NCBI GenBank assembly: GCA_963715815.1
Contig: OY970278.1
Location: forward strand, 1,240,001-1,304,000
From: JAFAMS01 sp963715815
Lineage (GTDB): Bacteria; Vulcanimicrobiota; Vulcanimicrobiia; Vulcanimicrobiales; Vulcanimicrobiaceae
Length of the DNA: 64,000 bases
Direction: 5' to 3'
Positions 57,941 to 64,000 of this stretch are shown here, one piece after another. The notes under the pieces are model-generated. The model was not told where the DNA came from. It saw nothing but the letters and a program-made list of their open reading frames with translations, and did no database searches. Both the position numbers and the translations under genes were made by a program. Every line of letters begins with the position of its first letter. Within the stretch, counting starts at the first letter, position 1.

Positions 57941-58665
57941 GCGAACCGCGCTTTTTCGTCGAAGGCCGCCACGCGGCCGGCGACGTCCTGACGCTTTCGA
58001 AAGAAGACGCGCACAAGATTGCCGACGTCTTGCGGCGGCGCACCGGTGACGGCGTCGTCATCGTCGATTCCGCGGCGCAAGAGTTTCGCGCGACACTCAC
58101 GGTTGCGCAAGGCAGCGTCGAAGCGCGTCTCGATGAGCTCGTGCGCGCACACAATCGAGAAAACGCGCGTGCGATAACACTTGCCCAAGTGATTCCGAAG
58201 GGGCAAAAACTGGATTACGTCGTCGAGAAAGCGACGGAGCTTGGATTGTACGCACTGATCCCGGTGCAGTCGTCGCGATCGGTTGGTGAGGCCTCGGCGA
58301 ACAAACTGACGCGCTGGCGCAATCTCGCGCGGAGCGCTGCGCAGCAGTCGGGTCGCAGCCGCGTGCCGCACGTCGAAGGCCCGATCGACTTCCCTGCGCT
58401 TGTGGCTCGTATCCGCGATTTTGATGCGGCGATCTTTGCATGGGAACTTGCGGAGCACCCGCTTCGCGCTACGCTCGCGTCGATTGGAAACGCTCGCTCG
58501 GTCTTGGTGATCGTTGGGCCTGAGGGCGGTTTCTCGCACGAGGAGGCGGACGCCGCCATCGCGGCCGGCGCCCACGCGGTCTCACTAGGTTCGCGAATCC
58601 TTCGCACTGAGACGGCGCCACTTGTGATACTGACGGCCATCCTCTACGAAGGCGGAGAACTGTAG
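57937..58665 (+). CDS. rsmE: 16S rRNA (uracil1498-N3)-methyltransferase RsmE, CTG start
   Basis: A 242-residue SPOUT methyltransferase. VIVGPEGGFSHEEADAAIAAG and LGSRILRTETAPL are the knot motifs binding SAM. The N-terminal domain RFFVEGRHAAGDVLTLSKEDAHKIADVLRRRTGDG is needed for the family, but it lies upstream of the first ATG/GTG/TTG in frame (TTG 58030). The only codon that restores it is CTG 57937, which forms CTGA with the dnaJ stop, like the ATGA overlaps used in the rest of this window. I therefore call a CTG start; a TTG 58030 start would delete about 31 residues. Confidence 0.85.
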   Translation: MSEPRFFVEGRHAAGDVLTLSKEDAHKIADVLRRRTGDGVVIVDSAAQEFRATLTVAQGSVEARLDELVRAHNRENARAITLAQVIPKGQKLDYVVEKATELGLYALIPVQSSRSVGEASANKLTRWRNLARSAAQQSGRSRVPHVEGPIDFPALVARIRDFDAAIFAWELAEHPLRATLASIGNARSVLVIVGPEGGFSHEEADAAIAAGAHAVSLGSRILRTETAPLVILTAILYEGGEL

Positions 58666-58683
58666 AGAAATGAAGCAACGCGT

Positions 58684-60384
58684 GTGGCGATAGCAGTACG
58701 TGAGCGAACCGGCGGCGCGACTCTGATCGACGCGCTCAGAGTCAACGGCGCCGAACAGATTTATTGTGTCCCGGGCGAAAGCTATTTGGAAGCGCTCGAT
58801 GCGTTTTACGATGCGCGCGAAACGCTGCGCTTGATTGTATGCCGTCAAGAAGGCGGCGCAGCGTATATGGCAGAGACGTACGGAAAGCTGACCGGAAAGC
58901 CCGGAATCTGCTTCGTAACGCGTGGCCCGGGCGCAACCAACGGTTCGATCGGAATCCACACCGCGCGTCAAGACTCGACGCCGATGATCATGTTCATGGG
59001 ACAAGTCGATTCGTCGATGCGCGATCGCGAAGCGTTTCAAGAAATCTCCGTGCCGGCGATGTTCGGATCGCTCGCAAAATGGGCAGCGCAGATCGATGAT
59101 GCGGCGCGGATCCCTGAATATGTCGCGCGTGCGTTTCACACCGCCGTCTCCGGACGTCCGGGGCCGGTTGTGCTCGGTCTTCCCGAAGACGTGCTTGCTG
59201 CGCGAACGAACGCGACCGACGTAGCCGCCGTTGCGGCGACGCGTCCTACGCCCTCGGCCGATTCAATCGCTGCGCTGCGCGAGATAATCGCGCAAGCGGA
59301 GCGTCCGCTTGCGATCCTCGGCGGAAGCGGATGGACCGAGAAAGCGCGTGGCGACGTCACGAAGTTTCTCGAAGCGTGGGCGATACCGTCGGCGTGCGGT
59401 TTTCGGCGGCAGGACCGCTTGGACAATCGTTCGCCTGTCTATGCGGGCTACGCGGGGGTCGGCATCGCGCCGCAGTTGGCAGCGCGTATTCGTGAAGCCG
59501 ACCTCGTGATCGCAATCGGCACGCGTCTCTCGGAAGCGGTCACGCAAGGTTACACGCTACTCGAGGTACCGCGACCGAAGCAGCGGCTGATTCACGTCCA
59601 CCCCGATCCCGACGAGCTCGGTCGCGTGTACCAGGCCGATCTGGTGGTCAACTCCGGAATTCCGGAGCTCGGGCTTGCGTTGCGCAGCCTTGCGCCGCCG
59701 GCGATTCCGTGGCGCAAATGGACGGAGCAGCTACGCGGTGAGTACGAACACTCGCGCAGTATCGCGAACCGTGAGGCGGTCGCTCGCGACGGTTACGTCG
59801 ACATGGCGACCGTTGTTGCGTATCTCGATGCAAATCTTCCGGACGATGCCGTCATCACGACCGGCGCCGGAAATTTTGCGGGATGGGTCCAGCGCTTCTA
59901 TCGCTATCGTGGCTTCGGCACGCAGCTGGGTGCGGCAAACGGCTCGATGGGTTACGGCTTCCCGTCCGCGCTCGCTGCAAAGATCACGTATCCAGAGCGC
60001 ATCTGCATTGCGTTCTGCGGCGATGGCGATTTCTTGATGACGGGCCAAGAGCTCGCAACCGCGATCAAAGAGCGCGCTGCGGTGATCACGATCGTTGCAA
60101 ACAACGCAATGTATGGCACGATCCGCATGCACCAGGAGCGCGAGCATCCCGAGCGCGTCATCGGCACGGATCTCGAGAATCCGAATTTTGCGAAATTCGC
60201 CGAAGCATTCGGCGCACACGGCGAACGCGTTTCACGCCCCGACGATTTTCCCGCGGCGTTTGAACGCGCCGTAGGCTCGGGTAAGCCGGCCGTTATCGAA
60301 ATCATGACCGATCCCGAATTGATCAGCTCTCGTGCGACGGTGACGTCGATGCGCGAACATGCGAAGCGGCGGAATGGCGCGTAG
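58684..60384 (+). CDS. thiamine-pyrophosphate-dependent enzyme (acetolactate synthase-like)
   Basis: A 566-residue TPP enzyme with the ALS/pyruvate-oxidase three-domain plan. Glu56 in CRQEGGAAYMAE activates TPP, GDGDFLMTGQELATAIKERA and IVANNAMYGT hold the diphosphate/Mg motif. The specific residues for ALS substrate (FAD-binding loop) do not stand out, so it may be another TPP decarboxylase/ligase such as oxalyl-CoA or sulfoacetaldehyde-type enzymes. No regulatory subunit or ilvC is adjacent. It starts at GTG 58684 and overlaps the PRC-like gene by 11 bp. Confidence 0.85.
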   Translation: MAIAVRERTGGATLIDALRVNGAEQIYCVPGESYLEALDAFYDARETLRLIVCRQEGGAAYMAETYGKLTGKPGICFVTRGPGATNGSIGIHTARQDSTPMIMFMGQVDSSMRDREAFQEISVPAMFGSLAKWAAQIDDAARIPEYVARAFHTAVSGRPGPVVLGLPEDVLAARTNATDVAAVAATRPTPSADSIAALREIIAQAERPLAILGGSGWTEKARGDVTKFLEAWAIPSACGFRRQDRLDNRSPVYAGYAGVGIAPQLAARIREADLVIAIGTRLSEAVTQGYTLLEVPRPKQRLIHVHPDPDELGRVYQADLVVNSGIPELGLALRSLAPPAIPWRKWTEQLRGEYEHSRSIANREAVARDGYVDMATVVAYLDANLPDDAVITTGAGNFAGWVQRFYRYRGFGTQLGAANGSMGYGFPSALAAKITYPERICIAFCGDGDFLMTGQELATAIKERAAVITIVANNAMYGTIRMHQEREHPERVIGTDLENPNFAKFAEAFGAHGERVSRPDDFPAAFERAVGSGKPAVIEIMTDPELISSRATVTSMREHAKRRNGA

Positions 60385-60658
60385 ACTCGAGAATTTGGAG
60401 CCGGGAACGCCGGTGTTCTGCGGCGAGACGCGCGTCGGTACCGTCGACGGCATTTATGCCGAAGGCAGCGCCGAAGTCGCGGAATACATGGTTGTGCTTT
60501 GGGAGTCGCGCGACAATACGCCCGTGTTGATCGCGACCAAGGACGTTGAAACGCTCGAAGGTCGCGGCGTTACGCTGATGGGCGATGATCCGCAGCAGTA
60601 CCTAACAGCGCCGAAGTACGAAGATAAACTCTATCCGTCCCTGCGGCGCATTCACTAG
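60374..60658 (+). CDS. PRC-barrel-like hypothetical protein, 94 aa
   Basis: A small protein (start ATG 60374) with LEPGTPVFCGETRVGTVDGIYAEG and VVLWESRDNTPVLIATKDVETLEGRGVTLMG, the beta pattern of PRC-barrel-like or RimM-like domains; the tail LYPSLRRIH is conserved-looking. It is between the TPP enzyme and the GT2 gene on the same strand. No activity can be named. Confidence 0.65.
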   Translation: MARRLENLEPGTPVFCGETRVGTVDGIYAEGSAEVAEYMVVLWESRDNTPVLIATKDVETLEGRGVTLMGDDPQQYLTAPKYEDKLYPSLRRIH

Positions 60659-60666
60659 AGGCCGCA

Positions 60667-61374
60667 TTGCGCTTTTCCATCGTTATCCCGACATACAACG
60701 AAGCCGGTGGCATCGAACGATTGATCGAGGCCGTCGATGCTGTCTTCAAGCAGAATGCGCTTGACGGCGAGATCGTCGTCGTTGACGATAATTCGCCGGA
60801 TGGCACGGGTGCGATCGTCGATCGCCTTTCGGAGCGCTATCCCCTGCGATGTTTGCATCGTCCGGGCAAACTCGGACTGTCCTCGGGTGTGATCGACGGA
60901 TGGAAGTTCGCACGTCCAGATTCAGAAGCGGTCGGTGCAATGGACGCAGACTTCAGCCATGACCCGCGCGTGATCACGCAAATGGTGCGGGCACTCGAGA
61001 ACGGCTACGATCTAGCGATCGGAAGCCGCTACGTTCCGGGTGGAGGGATCGAGAATTGGCCGTGGCGACGCAAAGTGACGTCCGTCGTCGCGATCGCACT
61101 TGCAAAACCGCTCACGCCGATCCGCGATATTACGAGCGGTTTCTTTATGGTTCGCCGCTGCGCACTTGAGGGCGTCGAGCTCGATTCGATCGGTTTCAAG
61201 ATCGGGCTCGAAGTGATTGCGAAGGCCCGTTACCGTAAGGCAATCGAAGTACCGTACGTGTTTACCGACCGGGTTGCCGGAAGTTCCAAGTTGAACCAAG
61301 GCGAGATACTGAACTATTTGCGACAGCTTGGTCGCATTTATCGTGCCAAGCTCACCGGAGGTTTACGCCGCTAG
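60667..61374 (+). CDS. family-2 glycosyltransferase (polyprenol-phosphate mannosyltransferase-like)
   Basis: A 235-residue GT-A enzyme. FSIVIPTYNEAGGIERLIEAV and VDDNSPDGTGAIVDRL are donor motifs, AMDADFSHDPRVI supplies the metal DxD, GSRYVPGGGIENWPW is the loop typical of DPM1/dolichol-phosphate mannose synthases. No C-terminal TM anchors. It probably makes a lipid-linked mannose or similar. TTG start with AGAGG about 5 bp upstream. It runs into accD with a one-base overlap of stop and GTG. Confidence 0.88.
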   Translation: MRFSIVIPTYNEAGGIERLIEAVDAVFKQNALDGEIVVVDDNSPDGTGAIVDRLSERYPLRCLHRPGKLGLSSGVIDGWKFARPDSEAVGAMDADFSHDPRVITQMVRALENGYDLAIGSRYVPGGGIENWPWRRKVTSVVAIALAKPLTPIRDITSGFFMVRRCALEGVELDSIGFKIGLEVIAKARYRKAIEVPYVFTDRVAGSSKLNQGEILNYLRQLGRIYRAKLTGGLRR

Positions 61375-62237
61375 TGCCGATGCCGGATTGGCTGCGCATG
61401 CGAAAGAATGCGCAAGCTCAGGACGCAGCGCAGTGGACGAAATGCTCGGGTTGCGGCGAGCTCGTCTACAAGCCCGATGTCAAAACGAATCACGAGATCT
61501 GTCCGAAGTGCGGTCACTATTTTCGTATGCATGCGGGCGATCGGCTTTCGATGATGCTCGACGGTGACTTCCTCGAAGTTGGCGGTGACATCGAGCCGGG
61601 TGATCCGCTGCAATGGGTCGACAAGCGGGCGTATCCGGAGAAGCTCGCAAGCGACCGGTCGAAGAGCGGACTCTCGGAAGCAGTCGTTGCCGGTTTCGGT
61701 TCGATCGGCGGTTTCCCGGTCGGCATCGCCGTGATGGATTTCCATTTTCGCGGCGGAACGATGGGGACGGTCGTCGGCGATCGCGTTGCGCTTTTATTCG
61801 AACGGGCTCGCGAGCGCAAAATTCCCGCAATTGTTTTTTCAGCAAGTGGCGGCGCACGGATGGAAGAAGGCGTGCTCGCGCTGATGCAGCTGGCAAAAAC
61901 GACGAACGCCGTCGAGCGATTTCGTCGCGATGGTCTTTCCTATATCTCGGTTTTGACCGATCCGACCACGGGCGGCGTTTCCGCCAGCTTTGCATTTCAA
62001 GCCGACATCATCGTTGCCGAAGCGGGCGCGGCGATCGGTTTCGCAGGACGCCGCGTCATCGAACAAACGATCCGGCAGAAGCTGCCCGAGAATTTTCAAC
62101 GCGCCGAGTTCTTGCTCGAGCACGGCGCGATCGACATGGTCGTTGACCGCCCGAAGCTGCGCGAAACGCTCGTTCGTCTGCTCGACTACGGCATCGCGGC
62201 GCCACGCGGCGTGAGCCGAAACGGCGCACTCTCGTGA
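61374..62237 (+). CDS. accD: acetyl-CoA carboxylase carboxyltransferase subunit beta
   Basis: A 287-residue subunit. A Cys4 zinc ribbon at about residues 23-45 (CSGCGELVYK, CPKCG) precedes the crotonase-fold part with GIAVMDFHFRGGTMGTVVGD and FSASGGARMEEGVLALMQLAKT. It transfers carboxyl from biotin to acetyl-CoA with AccA. accD and accA are coupled by GTGA overlap, giving equal synthesis. Confidence 0.95.
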   Translation: MPMPDWLRMRKNAQAQDAAQWTKCSGCGELVYKPDVKTNHEICPKCGHYFRMHAGDRLSMMLDGDFLEVGGDIEPGDPLQWVDKRAYPEKLASDRSKSGLSEAVVAGFGSIGGFPVGIAVMDFHFRGGTMGTVVGDRVALLFERARERKIPAIVFSASGGARMEEGVLALMQLAKTTNAVERFRRDGLSYISVLTDPTTGGVSASFAFQADIIVAEAGAAIGFAGRRVIEQTIRQKLPENFQRAEFLLEHGAIDMVVDRPKLRETLVRLLDYGIAAPRGVSRNGALS

Positions 62238-63232
62238 ACCCGATCGTCGATCGCGAGAAAGGTTTGCTCGAGCTCGAGCGTCGGATCGCCGAGCTCAAAG
62301 GGCTCAGCAGCTCGCAAAACGTCGATCTTTCGAGCCAAATCACGGCGCTCGAAGCTGAGTACGCCAAGATTCAGCGCGACATCTTCGGCGCGCTCTCGCC
62401 GTGGGAGCGCGTCAACATGGCGCGCCATCCCAAGCGTCCGACGGCCGCCGAATATATCGCGAAGCTCGATCAATTCGACGAGCTGCACGGAGATCGTCAC
62501 TTTCGCGACGACCCAGCCGTCATCGCGGGCTTTGCGAAGCTGCGCTCGCGACGCGTGATGGCCATCGGTCAGCAACGCGGGCGCGACACGAAAGAGAATC
62601 TTCGCGTCAACTTCGGGATGGTCAAGCCCGAGGGCTACCGCAAAATTAAACGTCTCTTCGAGCTCGCATCCCGCCTCGGGTTACCGATCGTCGCGTTCGT
62701 CGATACCAAAGGCGCCGATCCGGGTATTGATTCGGAAGAACGTGCGCAATCGGAAGCTATTGCCTCCTGTCTGTATGCGCTCGCCGAATCGGTCGTACCG
62801 TCGATTTCGGTCGTGATCGGCGAAGGCGGCAGCGGCGGCGCGCTCGCGCTCGGGATGACCGACCGCATTTTGATGCTCGAACATAGCATTTATTCGGTCG
62901 CTGGGCCGGAAGCCGCGGCGGCGATTCTGTTTGCAGACGCGACCAAAGCGCCCGAGGCCGCTGCGAGCTTGCGGCTCACAAGCGAAGATCTGTATCGCTT
63001 CGGAATTGCCGACGAAGTCATCAGCGAACCGCTCGGCGGCGCGCACCGGGATCGCGATATGACAATCGATCGAGTGCTTTCGGCCATCGACCGGCACGTG
63101 AGCGAGCTGGCTTCGCGTACGCCGGAGCAGCTGCAAGAAGAGCGCTATAGCAAGTATCGCCGCATAGGCGCGTTGAATACTGGCGGGATGCGCTATGTCA
63201 CCCCGAGCGAAGTCGAGGGGGAGCGAAGGTGA
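62234..63232 (+). CDS. accA: acetyl-CoA carboxylase carboxyltransferase subunit alpha
   Basis: A 332-residue subunit. N-terminal coiled helices (EKGLLELERRIAELKGLSS), then ARHPKRPTAAEYI, GQQRGRDTKENLRVNFGM and VIGEGGSGGALALG mark AccA. It pairs with AccD to form the carboxyltransferase. The last residues MRYVTPSEVEGERR are read out of a dispersed repeat at 63196-63221, so the natural end was probably near NTGGMRY. Its TGA overlaps the next gene's GTG. Confidence 0.95.
   Translation: MNPIVDREKGLLELERRIAELKGLSSSQNVDLSSQITALEAEYAKIQRDIFGALSPWERVNMARHPKRPTAAEYIAKLDQFDELHGDRHFRDDPAVIAGFAKLRSRRVMAIGQQRGRDTKENLRVNFGMVKPEGYRKIKRLFELASRLGLPIVAFVDTKGADPGIDSEERAQSEAIASCLYALAESVVPSISVVIGEGGSGGALALGMTDRILMLEHSIYSVAGPEAAAAILFADATKAPEAAASLRLTSEDLYRFGIADEVISEPLGGAHRDRDMTIDRVLSAIDRHVSELASRTPEQLQEERYSKYRRIGALNTGGMRYVTPSEVEGERR
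63196..63221 (+). repeat. dispersed repeat reading into the accA tail
   Basis: TGTCACCCCGAGCGAAGTCG followed by AGGGGG is a copy of the widespread CCCCTCGACTTCGCTCGGGG repeat, here translated as VTPSEVEG. Repeat ends contribute the accA C-terminus and precede the start of the FtsB/DivIC-like gene. Confidence 0.75.
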
Positions 63233-63543
63233 GCACGCAATCGGTCCTTCGAGGGGTCGGTCGCGGCGTCGTTGTCGTCGTCATTCTCGGCGTTTTTTCG
63301 ATGGTCGCGATTCAATACGCGCGCATCGTACATCGCAACGTCGTGCTCGCGCACGCCCTGTGGGTCGTACAAACCGACATCACGCACCTGGAATCCGAAA
63401 AAGACCGTCGTAACGCCACGATTACCCGCCTGTCGGATCCGCAGGGTTCGATTCCTGAGATTCACGATCGTCTTCACCTGACGATGCCGAACGAATCGAT
63501 CATCTATCTGAAGGGAAATAAACCGCAAAGCGCACCCCAATGA
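63229..63543 (+). CDS. FtsB/DivIC-like septum-formation initiator protein
   Basis: A 104-residue protein. One N-terminal TM (VVVVVILGVFSMVAIQY) is followed by a coiled coil (DITHLESEKDRRNATITRL) and SDPQGSIPEIHDRLHLTMPNESIIYLK, where the DPxGxIPEIHDRLxLxxPNExIIYLK pattern resembles FtsB/DivIC-type division proteins. It may act at the septum. GTG start overlapping accA by GTGA. Confidence 0.75.
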   Translation: MSTQSVLRGVGRGVVVVVILGVFSMVAIQYARIVHRNVVLAHALWVVQTDITHLESEKDRRNATITRLSDPQGSIPEIHDRLHLTMPNESIIYLKGNKPQSAPQ

Positions 63544-63932
63544 CACTGCTCGGGACGGTCATCAATCTAAACCGTTTCGGTGCGGTGGTGCGCCTCGCAG
63601 ACGGCCGCCTTGCGTCCGTTCCCCCGGCCGAAGTCGACGCGCATCGCGCTACGTACGAGGAATCGTATGCCGCCCACCGGCCACTGCGATTGGCCATTCG
63701 AGACGCGGCGAAAGGCCTGAGCGTCGTGCTGGCCGACTTCCTCGATGCCGAAGCGCATGCGCCGAATCTGAGCGACGAAGTCTTCGAAGAGCGTTTGGCC
63801 GATTATTTGCGTGAGACGGAAGAGTGGGCACCGCCCGATCAGCCGCAGCCCTTCGAGCGGCATCTCACCCGAAAGCGTCGCCGCGCCGCGCAGTTTGACT
63901 CATCTGCAATCCGATCGCGAGCGGAATCGTAA
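63540..63932 (+). CDS. S1-like RNA-binding domain protein
   Basis: A 130-residue protein. LLGTVINLNRFGAVVRLADGRLASVPPAEV is the S1 beta-barrel pattern (G-x-V-x-x-x-x-x-F-G-x-x-V-x-L). The remainder is acidic then basic and unrecognised. ATGA overlap with the FtsB-like gene suggests one operon from accD. The last 68 bases overlap a convergent transporter gene. Confidence 0.72.
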   Translation: MTLLGTVINLNRFGAVVRLADGRLASVPPAEVDAHRATYEESYAAHRPLRLAIRDAAKGLSVVLADFLDAEAHAPNLSDEVFEERLADYLRETEEWAPPDQPQPFERHLTRKRRRAAQFDSSAIRSRAES

Positions 63933-64000
63933 GCAAAACGAGCGCCGCTACGGCGCCCATGAGCACTGGAATTCCGTGGGCGTCGCTCAGAGCACCCGCA
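63865..64000 (-). CDS. MFS-type transporter, C-terminal part
   Basis: The minus strand is open from the right edge to the TGA at 63865-63867, about 45 residues. AGALSDAHGIPVLMGAVAALVLLTIPLAIGLQ has a loop and final hydrophobic helix typical of the end of major-facilitator transporters. Only the C-terminus is in view, so specificity is unknown. It converges on and overlaps the S1-like gene by 68 bp. Confidence 0.65.
   Translation of the reverse strand, partial: AGALSDAHGIPVLMGAVAALVLLTIPLAIGLQMSQTARRGDAFG

Overview
This is a compact, high-GC bacterial chromosome segment. It has dense ATGA/GTGA start-stop overlaps, many GTG/TTG starts and one probable CTG start. Envelope features point to a diderm cell: a YaiO-like outer-membrane barrel, a periplasmic polysaccharide deacetylase-like protein, an AttH/CrtC-type protein beside a LolD/MacB-type ABC exporter, and many secreted proteins. 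Together with the CIRCE-controlled hrcA-dnaJ-rsmE operon and the uncharacterised secreted families, this would fit an uncultured soil lineage such as Eremiobacterota/WPS-2. That placement is inference and no marker gene here proves it. No phage, IS element, CRISPR array or rRNA was seen.

Layout. 1-0.6 kb: the N-terminus of a SIMPL-domain protein (minus, runs off the left edge) diverges from a 7Fe ferredoxin. 0.6-8.3 kb: one overlapping operon of methyltransferase, FAD oxidoreductase, SRPBCC cyclase-like protein, ketosynthase, ABC ATPase, FtsX-type permease and AttH/CrtC-like protein, read as synthesis and export of an unknown lipid or polyketide. 8.4-10.9 kb: a degenerate CoxM-like protein, a PheC-like periplasmic dehydratase and HMG-CoA lyase. 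10.9-11.3 kb: two inverted REP-like elements with covarying stems. 11.3-13.1 kb: class I aldolase converging on a UbiA/MenA prenyltransferase. 13.1-21.2 kb: a phosphate block, ppx/gppA-phoB-phoR-pstB-pstS-pstC-pstA-phoU, with 11-bp-spaced TTAAG repeats before pstB and pstS. 21.2-24.3 kb: a carboxypeptidase-regulatory-like protein, a KBL-family enzyme and homoserine dehydrogenase.

24.4-30.7 kb: small secreted or uncharacterised proteins, including two of three members of an aromatic-rich NRPYY family, plus a cupin, a lipocalin-like protein, a MmgE/PrpD protein and a PP2C phosphatase. 30.9-39.5 kb: two closely similar Crp/Fnr regulators bracket a probable exopolysaccharide system (6-TM protein, processive GT2, bactofilin-like beta-helix protein, GATase-like/deacetylase, YaiO-like barrel, and an alpha/alpha-toroid-like lipoprotein). 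39.6-45.0 kb: a secreted protein, then a membrane-spanning TIR-FecR-DUF6600 repeat protein next to a TPR/SLOG-like class III nucleotide cyclase with non-canonical base-contact residues. This pair and the polysaccharide cluster are the best candidates for undescribed systems.

45-64 kb is mostly housekeeping: FAH-family hydratase, initiator tRNA-Met, adenosine/aminofutalosine deaminase, DtxR/MntR regulator, rhomboid protease, DinG-like helicase, S1/P1 nuclease, MetX, TauD-like dioxygenase, acetyl-CoA synthetase, hrcA-dnaJ-rsmE behind a CIRCE operator, a TPP enzyme, a GT2 polyprenol glycosyltransferase, accD-accA, an FtsB/DivIC-like protein, an S1-like protein, and the C-terminal end of an MFS transporter running in from the right edge.
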